From: Raphanus sativus
Taxonomy: Eukaryota > Streptophyta > Magnoliopsida > Brassicales > Brassicaceae
DNA: 64,000 nucleotides
NCBI RefSeq assembly: GCF_000801105.2
Contig: NC_079517.1
Span: 14,012,001 to 14,076,000 of the forward strand
Reading direction: 5' to 3'
The translations under genes were made by a program, and so were the position numbers. This document shows positions 1 through 13,061 of the stretch, one piece after another (position 1 is the stretch's first letter; every line of letters starts with the position of its first letter). The notes beneath the pieces are model-generated. The model saw nothing but the letters and a program-made list of their open reading frames with translations, did not search any database and was not told the DNA's origin.

Positions 1-251
1 TCGACGTGGTTATGCCAACAGAACCAAAGTGTTACGACTTTGCTTCTAACATGGACCTCACTATGGACATGTTCATACTATCACAACGTTCAGGTGGTAG
101 AGAAAGGACTCTTCCTCAATTGGAGGCTATAGGTTGTGCTGCAGGCTTTAGTCGTTGCGAGTTCATTTGCCGTGCCTATTCTTTCTCGCTTATTGAGTCC
201 ACAAATAGATTTGAAGTTTGCAAAAAGAAACAACAACTACTAGTCCTATGA
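1..251 (+). CDS. Plant O-methyltransferase, C-terminal end (partial)
   Basis: The frame is open from the window edge (codons in phase from base 3) to a TGA at 249-251, giving about 82 residues. The visible motifs are DVVMPTEPK, a conserved DLTMDMFIL helix, GGRERTLPQLEAIG and AAGFSRCEFICRAYSFSLIE. These match the C-terminal end of the SAM-binding fold in caffeate/indole-glucosinolate type O-methyltransferases, where GG-ER(T/S) precedes the final helix and an AGF turn. The SAM-binding loop and catalytic histidine lie outside the window. The last 14 or so residues after SLIE look less conserved, a slightly extended tail. From synteny I infer an At1g77520/At1g77530-type gene. The substrate cannot be told from this fragment. 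Confidence 0.85.
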   Translation, partial: DVVMPTEPKCYDFASNMDLTMDMFILSQRSGGRERTLPQLEAIGCAAGFSRCEFICRAYSFSLIESTNRFEVCKKKQQLLVL

Positions 252-406
252 GTCTATGCATCACTAAGATGTCCCATGAATACTATGCATCAGTAAGATC
301 CTATACGTTTGATGCTTATCTACCAAAAATAAAAGCAGACAACTCCTTTTTAATATGTGTAATATAAGTTATATACATATGTATATGTGTGTGTAATAAA
401 CAAGTA

Positions 407-1519
407 CTAGATTTTGACCCGCGCTTTCAAAGCGCGGAATTTTTTCAGTTTTAAAATTTAAATTGGAAATATCATAAGTTTCATATTTTATATTTTTATT
501 TGTATGTGGGTTGACTATTATTTAGTTTTTAATTATATAATATTCTTGTAATTATATTCAACTTGTGAATTAATTTTAACTATTGTAACTCAATTCTGAT
601 TAGTTAACTAAATGGGTGGCCCGTATTTTACTAAGCGCGGATTCATTTTTGATATAATTATACTAATTTTATTACCAACATTAATGAAATTTTTTTTTTA
701 ACGCTTAATCATTTTTCCAATAAAAAGTCTGTGACCAAACTGATCATACATAGATGCAGTAAACATGTACTGCATAAAAACATCAGTACAAAGGGAAAAA
801 AACAATAACTATTAAAGATAGATCGATACCAATAGGCACCATTCAAATGGAAGATATAATCACACTTAGATCTTTCCTGGTACGGGGATCTTTGTCAAAG
901 TAAGATGCCCTTGAATTGAGAACCATTAGGGTGTTAACTTACCCTTTCCGTTCTTTCCAGCCAACCAAAAGATCAAGGATCTCTGCAAGTCTCGATAAAA
1001 AGCTTCCAATTTATTGAAGCTACGAGAACTGAAAAACCAGAGACCAAAAACAAAGCTCACTCAAGAGGAAACCAAACCGGTCTACCACTATAATTCTCCA
1101 ATTTTTTAATAATTAATAACTCTATGTGTAATTTTTATGAATTTCAAAATAAATGGCTAGAATCGTAGCTTTTAGAATCTAAATATGGCATATGCCTAAT
1201 ATTATAGATACAGTTTACTGAAAAGTTAAATTCAATTACCATTTACTGGAAAATCGTGTAATATTTGTTTCTAGAAGTCCAGATATTAGCATTGGGTAGT
1301 TAGATTGTGTTATTAAATCTTTGGCTAACATAAGACGTGGAAATTGGATTTTTAGAGTATAATTAAATGCTGATCAAATGTAATTGGTTAGCATTAGTTG
1401 AAAACAATACTGAATTTTTAAATTAAAAATAATAGGAAAAGGTTAGTGGCAATGAAACGTAATTAACTTGAAAAATTAAGGGCAAAAACCTATGAGGGAT
1501 TCTGCTTTAATAGTATAGA
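407..1519 (-). mobile_element. Non-autonomous Helitron, minus strand
   Basis: Read on the minus strand, the element starts with TCTATACTATTAAAGC (1519 downward). It ends with a GC-rich hairpin (418-437, arms CCGCGCTTT and AAAGCGCGG) followed a few bases later by CTAG at 410-407. It sits between A and T, the Helitron target. There is no Rep/helicase coding sequence, so it is non-autonomous. The interior is AT-rich without a credible ORF. Confidence 0.8.
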
Positions 1520-2573
1520 TGTATTTGGAAAATATAACAATAATTAGGTTGGTAGTCTGAAATCAACATTACGGGCTAAAATCCTTTAATGAATAAATTG
1601 TGAGGGTTTTCTAATTTGTTAGTGAATTTTATTGGAGATATTGCCAAAAATACCATTTTCATAGTATCACTTTTCATGTTTACACTAACCACTTTTACCA
1701 TTACTTTTAATGAAGGGTCTAGATTTAAAGGTTTAGGATTTAGGGTTTAGATTTGATGTTTTAGGGTTTAAGATATATAGTTTAGGGTTTAGAGTTTAAG
1801 ATTTAGGGTTTAGAGTTAAGGATTTAGGGTTTATAGTTTAGACTTTAGGGTTTAGGGTTTAGGATATTGAATTTAGGGTATATAGTTTAGGGTTTAGGAT
1901 TTAGAGTTGAAGATTTTGGATTTAGGGTTTAGAATTGGAGGTTTAGGAATTAGAATTTGGGATTAGAATTTTGAAAAACATATAAAAACAAAGATATAAG
2001 AGTCTTTACCATTTTAATAAATAAGGTATTTTTGAAAATGTGTTTTTAGTGGTGATAAAGATGAATAATGGTACCTTGAAAGTGGTATTTTTGAAAATTC
2101 CCCATTTTATTGCATGCAATATAGTTTTACGTAGGGGTAAGCATTCAGTTATATGTTCGGGTTTGGATTGGGTATTTTAAATTTTTGGGTATTTTGATAT
2201 GAGGGTATAGAACCCGTTCAGATATTTATATACTTTAGATCGCGTTTGAGTATTTTTAATTCAAGTTCGGTTATTTCGGATCGGGTTCGGATATTCAGAT
2301 TTTGAAAGAAAAAATAAAAAAAAAATCATTTTTCAAATTTCTGGCACTTAAAAATATACATTTAACTTAATTGGTTTTTAAAATTTTAATAGATTGAATG
2401 ATTAATAGATTTGGAAATAAAATTTAAAACTAAAAAACACTGATTTGGTTATTATTTTGAAATTTTAGATACAATTTTTGTTAATGCACAAAACAAGAAA
2501 CTTGACAGTTTTTTAAGCGAGCAGCAATCCATAACTATATGTATATATTATCTGATCTTAAACTATATAACTA
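1520..2573. other. Intergenic AT-rich stretch with repeat debris
   Basis: No gene is visible. It holds the telomere-like tract listed separately. At about 2140-2310 there is a stretch rich in TCGG/TTCGG words, typical of decayed crucifer repeats. The remainder is AT-rich. Confidence 0.6.
1715..1975 (+). repeat. Degenerate telomere-like repeats (TTTAGGG-type)
   Basis: Roughly 35 degenerate copies of GGGTTTAG-like words run in one direction (GGGTTTAGGATTTAGGG and variants). The plant telomere unit is TTTAGGG. Here the copies are diverged and flanked by ordinary sequence, so this is an interstitial tract and not a chromosome end. Confidence 0.85.
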
Positions 2574-2989
2574 CTAGGTGATTTTCCCGTGCTCATACAC
2601 GGGAACAAATACTTATAAAATAATCAAAACATAATAATTGTTAAACATTTACATATGTTTTTATAACTTTCAAGTAATTTTATAACTTATATATATGATG
2701 AAAAAAAGGAATTGTATTAAGTATATTTTTTTTTTGTCGTCGACTATTACAGACTCATATAGACTCTGTAAACCATGTTGGTGGCTCTTCATCCATATGC
2801 ACAACAAAGTATTAAGTATCATTATATGAATATAAATATCTATACATTTGTTCATAACTTTTAAGTTATCTTAATTTATATCATGAAAATAATATTAAGT
2901 ATCATTATGTTTTCATCTTAATTAGATATGTGATTCCATATACAGTAATTTGGATCAATTCATGTATGGTATTGTTGAGCTCCATATTT
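2574..2989 (-). mobile_element. Helitron 3' end, truncated by gap
   Basis: On the minus strand the sequence ends in a hairpin (CCCGTGTATGAGCACGGG) and then AAAATCACCTAG at 2574, followed by T. The same terminus is present at 59065, so both belong to one family. The 5' end is not seen before the N gap. No coding sequence. Confidence 0.65.
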
Positions 2990-3089
2990 NNNNNNNNNNN
3001 NNNNNNNNNNNNNNNNNNNNNNNNNNNNNNNNNNNNNNNNNNNNNNNNNNNNNNNNNNNNNNNNNNNNNNNNNNNNNNNNNNNNNNNNN
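2990..3089. other. Assembly gap (100 N)
   Basis: Exactly 100 N, the conventional filler for a gap of unknown size. Sequence across it should not be read as continuous. Confidence 0.99.
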
Positions 3090-3309
3090 TATAATATGAT
3101 AATTGCGAAAATTTCTTGAGGTGTTTCAACTGTCTGCCAAATATTTCATTACAATCAATCAACGATTATTTTGTCAAATACAGACATTCAAAGACTTCTT
3201 TATTACAGTTTCTAGTACATCTGTCTCCGACAGATCTTGATTACACAACCAACAACTGACATTGAAAACACAAAGCTTAACAACAATTTTAAAAAACGAC
3301 CGTCTTCAT

Positions 3310-4094
<785 letters not shown>

Positions 4095-4166
4095 GGTCCT
4101 ACCGGGGAGTCGAACCCAGGTCGCTGGATTCAAAGTCCAGAGTGCTAACCACTACACCATAGAACC
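4095..4166 (-). tRNA. tRNA-Gln (anticodon TTG), with one extra base in the T-arm
   Basis: On the minus strand the sequence begins GGTTCTATGGTGTAGTGG (acceptor and A box) and carries the anticodon loop CTTTGAA, which gives UUG for glutamine. It has the B box GGTTCGACTC, and the 3' acceptor strand TAGGACC pairs with GGTTCTA using one G-U pair. A T tract follows directly as a terminator. The 3' side of the T-stem reads CCCC where plant tRNA-Gln normally has CCC. The gene is therefore one base longer than expected and the T-arm cannot pair in perfect register. It may be a sequencing error or a mildly damaged copy. Arabidopsis has a tRNA gene near this position in the syntenic block, as far as I recall. 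Confidence 0.85.
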
Positions 4167-4269
4167 TTGGATGTTAGGAAGGTAAACATAAAATATTTAG
4201 ACTGATAAAAAACACCGACATATAGCAACAGTTTAGAGAGGCCTGTTTGATCTTAAGTTCTGTATTTTA

Positions 4270-4569
4270 TTGATGGAGAGACACTTCTTGAAGAACAGCC
4301 TCTTCAGTATCAGAGTGACTCAGGAGTCAGGACTCAGCTCCACTCTTACCGTTTCCATCTGGTGTCCCGGGTAAACCTATCACTACAGACGTTCAATCTC
4401 AAGAAAGTCACCCATGAGATCAACTTCAATGGAAGAAGAAGTTCCATGAAGGCTTCTCTTTTCAATCAAATGAGGATGATCTCCATGATTCAGAGCAGCA
4501 ACTCATGACATCCACTCTTTCACCTCCATCTGAATGACCATCGGTAGACTGCTGATCATTAAACGAAGC
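4270..4569 (-). pseudogene. Relic of a filament-like plant protein (FPP/DUF869)
   Basis: On the minus strand three pieces of FPP-family sequence survive. ASFNDQQSTDGHSDGGERVD and then MSCCSESW (4569 downward) correspond to the family's SCAESWASAL signature. VDLMGDFLEIERL corresponds to the MDDFLEMEKL motif. A later piece reads SDTEEAVLQEVSLHQ. They are separated by stops and deletions (a TGA follows soon after CSESW), so no protein can be made. In Arabidopsis an FPP gene (At1g77580) sits immediately beside LACS9, which fits a gene lost in place. The long coiled-coil body is absent. Confidence 0.65.
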
Positions 4570-5184
4570 TGATGATTTTACAAGCTGCTCTTATTCTTAT
4601 CATCAGCAGCCTCCACTATACAAAATTCAGAAAGCAACATTTAAGATGAAGTAAGGACTGAGAGCCGACCCAACCAAGTAAACATGCAAGAGAATAGAAT
4701 CTTGAATATTAAAACTTTGTTCCATTGTATGGGAAGACTGTCTGAAGAACATCGAGATCCGATAGCGTCCCAATGGCAAACAAGGACTAACAGAAAAAGA
4801 AAGACTGAACGAACAAAGCTTTCTCCTACTACTGCCTGGAACATTTTTAAGCTTTACCTTTTATTTACACGAACCAAAACTATTTTTTTCCATTAAAAAC
4901 CAAAGATAATAATAGGCTATAGCAACTATTATTGCATCATGACAAATTGATCAAGACTTGGCAAGCAATTTCCTTAGTATGATAATGGTCCAGGAAGTTG
5001 TATTGGTCCTTAAGTCGATAGCATGTAGTCTGTAGATTGTGGGAGTCCAATGCAAGTTTTTGTGTCAACAGTCAACACTCTTTTTTTCTACTCTCAAGCA
5101 AACCGAACTAAAGAGCAAGACAGACAAGTTGTGTGTTTATAGAAAGTTTAACAAAAAAAAGATAGTAGAAGACGAAGAAGAAGA
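4570..5184. other. Spacer and probable 3' UTR of LACS9
   Basis: No gene is recognised. The last 100-250 bases before 5185 are probably the LACS9 3' UTR on the minus strand. The rest may hold further decayed FPP sequence, but I cannot read any. Confidence 0.5.
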
Positions 5185-8082
<2,898 letters not shown>

Positions 8083-8600
8083 CTGCAAGCAATACAGAGA
8101 AGAGAGTACAGATTGGTTAAAAAAAGTAGAAGAACAAGTCTCTCAGTAAAGTTAGAATCTTTTTAAAAAATTTGATTTTGATCTGAGACAGCAAAAAAGT
8201 GTTGAACTTTTTGAGAGATCTGAGAAAACTGATCAAAGCCTTTTAGAGAGTTCCATGAATGTAATCTGTAATGTAGAAGAAGAAGAGCTTACAGTGATCG
8301 AAGAAGATGAACGGAGAAGCACGTAGAGCAGAGAGGTTCTTATTTACAGAGAGAGGCGGCGAGGGGTAGAATGGTCTTTTAGCGGAGACGTCGAGAGGAC
8401 TGTGGATGGAGGCGGAGAGAGTCACGAAGCGAAGAAGAAAGGAAATAAATAAATGTTTTTTTTTGGTTTTGAAGTATTTTAAGGAGACCATACACGTGGA
8501 TCACACATGACGTGGAGGATGGAGAGATGATCTGGACCGTAGGATGTGTGTTAGGTTGATAGTCTGACAAAACAGCCATGCAATGCAAATAGAGCCTGCT
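8083..8600 (-). promoter_or_regulatory. LACS9 5' UTR intron, leader exon and proximal promoter
   Basis: On the minus strand a donor (GTAAGCTCTTC, first base at 8292) follows a leader exon, and the acceptor TTGCTTGCAG lies directly before the ATG at 8082. The leader exon probably runs from 8293 to about 8390 and is pyrimidine-rich in places. Further upstream there is a CACGTG E-box/G-box-type core within ACACGTGGATCACACATGACGTGG (8492-8515), which includes an ACGTGG (ABRE-like) and a TGACGTGG (as-1/C-box-like) word. Transcription start is not determined. Confidence 0.5.
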
Positions 8601-9128
8601 TCCAGTTGGTACGCCAAAATAAGTGAATCTCTCTCTACTCCCACAAAACGCTCATTTTCATACCTTTCGCACCTAATTTCACAACCATATCTAACTGCTT
8701 TTTTTTTTCTGTAATCCCATAAAAATATTGGAGTCTTCTTCTCTTTAGATTAAATATATATTTTTTGGAGAAATTAGGAATATTTTGGTTGAGTTAGATC
8801 AGTTTGGAATTTGAATTGACACTTGTGTTGGTTACCTACTTCTGAGACTGATTCTTCTCCTGAAACCAAGTTTCCTTTTCTTAAGTTCTCTAGACATCAT
8901 ATAACATTAGGAGTCTTGGTTAAATTACACAAATCCAAAAGCATGGAACTAGTCATGGACTCATGAGGATGCTAGGCTAACTGTTAAATCACATCTGAAT
9001 TCTGTAAGTGCGCCCAATTAGATATCTTCCTGAAGCCTATGCTCTGGGTCCAAAATCAGTTTATCGAAGAGGAAATGTTATAAATTAGGTCGTCTACCAA
9101 ACTAACAATTGGTCAATTGAAAAAGGAA
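8601..9128. other. Intergenic DNA upstream of LACS9
   Basis: AT-rich, no ORF of interest and no recognisable element. It ends where the 1.5-kb telomere-like repeat begins. Confidence 0.5.
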
Positions 9129-10633
9129 AATTTGGATGCATATACATAGTAGGATTTAAACTAAGTCTTTAACCATAAGAGCAATTAGGCTATGATATTT
9201 ATGCATTATTTGCCATATTACCCTTTCTCATTTTCACCTCTCTTTTTTAATTCACTTTACAAGTTTAAAAAATTATAATTTGAATTTGTTATATACTTAT
9301 TAAAAATATAGATTTTTTTTTTGTATATGACATGTTTTAAATGTTGTAAAACTGACATATATTTATAAACTGCTCTAATTTTTTTTATAATCCCTATCTC
9401 CAGATCATACGTCATATGTTCCATACTATTTTAAATTACAGTATAGTGTGATAATTTTTTTTTTCTCTTTTTTGTAATTTATATCTCATTCTCTGCCTCT
9501 TGATTCTTCTTACTCACTAATTGATCAGTTACACTGTTTTATTCTCTAACACTGTTGCCATTCATCATTTCTCTCTCTAAATTTTTTTAAAGAATTTCAT
9601 ATATACAAATTTTGTGGATGTGTCGAGTATTCCATACCATAATTTGTATAGTAGTCACGTAATGGATAAAAAATTGGGTTTAGAGTTCATGATTAGAGTT
9701 TGGGTTTAGAGTATATGGTTTGGGTATATGGTTTGGGTTTAGGGTTTGGGTTTAGGGTATATGGTTTGGGTTTATGGTTCATAGTTTGGGTTTAAGGTAT
9801 ATGGTTTGGGTTTATCGTTCATAGTTTGGGTTTAGGGTTTATGGTTTAGGGTTTGAGTTTAAGGTTTAGGGTTTGGGCTTAGAATTTTATTTTTGGGATA
9901 GGATATATGGATTTGTGTTTGTTTATTTGTCTTTTCCTATACTATATGATTTGGGTTTAGGGTTTCTCTCTCTCTCTCTCTCTCTCAATTTATCATACTA
10001 TACTGTATTTTAAATTAGAGTATAGTATGATACATTTCTTTTTCTTTTCTTTTGCACTTCATATCTCCATCTCTGCTTCCTAATTCTTACTCACTACTTG
10101 ATCAGTTACATTGTTTTGTTCTCCAACACCGTCGCCACTCATCAGCTCTCTCTCTCTAAAGAAATTTTAGAGAATTTCCTATATACAAAGTTTGTGGGTG
10201 TATCGAGTTTTTCATACCATAATATGTATAACATAGTCATGTAATGGATAATGGTTTGGGTTTAGGGTTTATGGCTTAGGATTAGGGTTTGGGTTTAGGG
10301 TATATGGTTTGAGTATATAGTTTGGGTTTAGGGTTTGAGTTTAGAATATATAATTTGGGTTTATGGTTCAAAATTTGGGTTTAGGGTTTATGGTTTAGGG
10401 TATATGGTTTGGGTTTGGGTTTAGGGTATATGGTTCGGGTTTAGGGTTTAGGGTTTAGGTTTAGGTTTAGGGTTTAGGATTTGAATTTAAGGTTTACGGT
10501 TTGGGGTTTAGGGTTTACATTTATGTTTGGAATAATCTATTCTATATGTATGTTATATATAGAATAGTATATAGTTCAGCGTTTGAAATACACACACTCA
10601 CTCTTACGCTCGCTCTCCGTAAAGGATCATAAT
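9129..10633 (+). repeat. Dispersed 1.5-kb repeat with telomere-like core, copy 1
   Basis: This is a direct repeat of 29421-31046. Both copies start AAATTTGGATGCATATACAT, run through an AT-rich leader and then a long tract of GGGTTTAGGGTATATGGTTT-type words broken by a CT-rich box. They end near GATAATCTATTC-like sequence and CCNTAAAGGATNATAAT. Inside are palindromic ATACTATACTGTA/TACAGTATAGTAT-like arms. There is no coding capacity. It behaves like a dispersed non-autonomous repeat, but I could not fix termini or target duplications. Confidence 0.75.
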
Positions 10634-10741
10634 GTCTTATTATGGTACAAATTGACACACTTTTTCTTACATGGCTATATTCTTAATTGTCAGAGCCCAT
10701 ATGAATATTGAGCAAATTGACCCATTGAAAAAGCCAACTTT

Positions 10742-11951
10742 TTTTTTTTTTTTGAAAAAGGGCTTTCGTATTTAAATTGCAGTGCTGAAAATAAAATTAC
10801 AAGGCTATGAGTTTTGACATCATAGAGTTCAAAGTAAAGCTTGGGAAAGAAAGATGATTGACAAAATCATATGGAGCTAGAGAATTACATCATAAATCTC
10901 TGAGCATTTGAAGAAATTGAGCGAGGAATTAGCTCACTAAATAACTTTAGTTTTGGTCTCCGTGACGACCTCTCCCTCGAGAGCCCCGGCTTTTGCGACC
11001 TCTTACCGTATGCCATTGCATATCTTGGACTTTTTGGGATGGTTTCAACTCTCTTCCATGTCGTGATCGTTGGGCCATTTCATATTCATTAAAATAACCT
11101 GTGCAATCACCTGTGAAAGGAGTAAAAGGCAAACCTCCAAAAGTGGGTGGTGGAATTTCACTTGAAGCTTCGGGTGGGGGCGTTAAGAAAACACTCCCAG
11201 TGGCTGGAAAATCTTCCAAAGTAGTTGCATGGTCTGTATTAAGCGGAGCATCTTCAGACAAGGCTGATTTACTAGGAGGAGTGGCTGTTACTGTTGCTTT
11301 AAAGATGGTGGCTGGAATAGTTGATTCTGACTCAGTAGTTGTTGGGAGGATCTCAACAAAGGATGAAAGTGAAGAGGCTAGTACTTGGCCATCAGATACT
11401 GATGTAGACTTTAAAGTAGCAACTGATGTAGTAGGTAATGCTTTCATGGCTTCAATGACTGTGGTGGAGACTGGAGTGGGTGGGACATGGACTGAACCAA
11501 TATTCACAGTAGGTGAAGGAGCCATTGAAGCATGGACATGTTCTGTAACTGATGCAACGGCAACAACATGAGTTCCTGTGACTGACGCAAGGGCAGCAAC
11601 TGGAGTAGAGACTGTTGGAATAGTGGATGAATCAATCCTTGCCACAGTAACAGAAGCAGAAATACTTATACCATCTGGATTAACTTCAGAGACAGAAACA
11701 GAAGGATAAACACTTGCAGAAGCAAGCGAAGCTCCCACTTGATCTGTAGATGAATTAGTAGAGTTCCTAGGCTGAGCAGATTTTTGCAGACATCTCGAGT
11801 CTTTATGGCCTAAGTGTCCACAAATACCACACATAGTTGGGATCCATGAATACTCTACATCAACCAATGATATAGTACCTCTTTTGTCATTCAAAGCGAT
11901 CTTCTGCGGGAATTGTTTGTCCAATTCAACTTCCACCAAGATTTTTGCCTG
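10742..11951 (-). mobile_element. Retroposed zinc-knuckle (DUF4283-type) sequence with 17-bp target duplication
   Basis: The 17-bp TTGAAAAAGCCAACTTT occurs at 10725-10741 and again at 11952-11968. The insert between them ends, on its own minus strand, with a poly(A) run (the T run from 10742). Direct repeats plus a tail are the hallmarks of LINE-type target-primed insertion. The insert holds the ORF described in the next entry and about 200 bases of 3' untranslated sequence. It is 5'-truncated, because coding sequence starts right at the junction. Confidence 0.85.
10947..11951 (-). pseudogene. 5'-truncated zinc-knuckle protein (LINE ORF1/DUF4283 type)
   Basis: The frame is open from the insertion junction: AKILVEVELDKQFPQKI, then VEYSWIPTMCGICGHLGHKD and the rest of a CCHC-type knuckle (C-x2-C-x4-H-x4-C). 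After this comes a Ser/Thr/Val/Pro-rich linker of roughly 220 residues and a basic RG-rich end (VRGRKSRGSRGRGRHG). This is the second half of the DUF4283-zf-CCHC proteins encoded by plant LINE ORF1 and related host genes. The N-terminal DUF4283 fold is missing because of 5' truncation. The surviving 330 codons have no stop, which suggests a fairly recent insertion. No promoter of its own is visible. Confidence 0.75.
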
Positions 11952-11968
11952 TTGAAAAAGCCAACTTT

Positions 11969-12225
11969 GTATCTAGGTAAACGGTTTAAACGTTGGTAAA
12001 CTTAGGTAGGATAAGTATTTTTTACATACAGTATTTTCCAAGATAATTCTTTTAACATTTTCAATAAAACATACTAAAAGACGAAGTTACGAAAGTATTA
12101 AGAACTATAGTTGTTATCCGGTAGGATTATCTTAACACCATGTTTTGAAATGCCACTTCTTCAAACTCTTTTTTTTTTTTTTTGCTAAAACGCTTCTTCA
12201 AACTCTGCTAGTTTCTTTGATTGCA
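11969..12225. other. Spacer before MULE A
   Basis: AT-rich sequence with a T run at 12171-12184 and a CTTCTTCAAACTCT repeat on either side of it (12152-12165 and 12194-12207). No gene. Confidence 0.5.
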
Positions 12226-12234
12226 TTCTTAAAT

Positions 12235-13061
12235 GGACTCTATTCTCTCTTGCCCTAGTCACTACACTGTTTATTCTATTTTGCCCCATCAATAAAATAG
12301 ATTATATTTTAATCTTATTTTATCGAAAATGTGAGAAAAAACAAAACTGCCCTTAATGAAATCTGATATTTACAGGATCCAACCTCTCTTTATTTGACCC
12401 GACTCATACGACCCGGATCCATGAGCGTGACCCGCGTGTTTCTCTCCCAAACCCTCTCTTTCTCCCAGTGTCTCTCTCCCAAACAGATCAAACCCTTCCC
12501 AAACAGACCATCGACAGTTTCTTCCCCAAATCGAAAAAATCAATCTCTAAAAACCCTAGAACCCGCCTCCGATGATCTCGACGAAATCGACCGGAATCCA
12601 CTGAAACCCAACGCAATCCACCGAAAACCACCACGTTTTCTCTTGTCCATCATCAGAATCACCTTCTTCTTCCGGCGTCAAGCTTCTTTTCATCCTCTTG
12701 TAACCTCTTCCATCACCATTCTCGGCGTGTAAGGTAACATTTTTTCATACCTTTTTCATAGATTCAAATCGATTTGATGTCGGTTTCTTTGAAATATATG
12801 ATGTGTGGTTGTTTGGCTTAAAGAAATAAAGAAATTTTGAAGTGAATTTCTTTGAAATATATGATTCAAATCGATTTGATGTGGACTATTCTTCTCTTTA
12901 ATCGATTTGATATTGATAAAAATTGTTTTATTTTTGTGTAACTTAATTGAAATCCTATTAGTAAAAATGGTGGAAATGGTTAATACAATTATGGATTGGA
13001 CCTTATGGATTGAATGTTGACTGTTTGATAATGATAAATAGTTGTTTGTTGTTATAGGAGA
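12235..13061 (+). promoter_or_regulatory. MULE A left end and leader of the DUF1985 gene
   Basis: The terminal 200 bases are AT-rich. A CT- and CCC-rich stretch (12380-12730) follows and reads like a 5' UTR. A splice donor (GTAAGGTAACA near 12730) could be joined to the acceptor GTTATAG just before the ATG at 13062. A frame of about 110 codons at 12394 overlaps this leader, and I do not believe it is coding. Confidence 0.45.

Noticed and set aside
1715..1975. Possible true telomere
   Set aside because: Repeats are degenerate and embedded between genes and transposons; the same kind of tract recurs at 9.7 and 30 kb.
11101..11571. 156-codon plus-strand frame opposite the retroposed zinc-knuckle sequence
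   Set aside because: Antisense of the Ser/Thr/Val-rich linker; low complexity and no start context.
12394..12732. Open frame of 112 codons at the left end of MULE A
   Set aside because: It lies in a CT-rich leader, has no recognisable domain, and is better explained as the 5' UTR of the DUF1985 gene.
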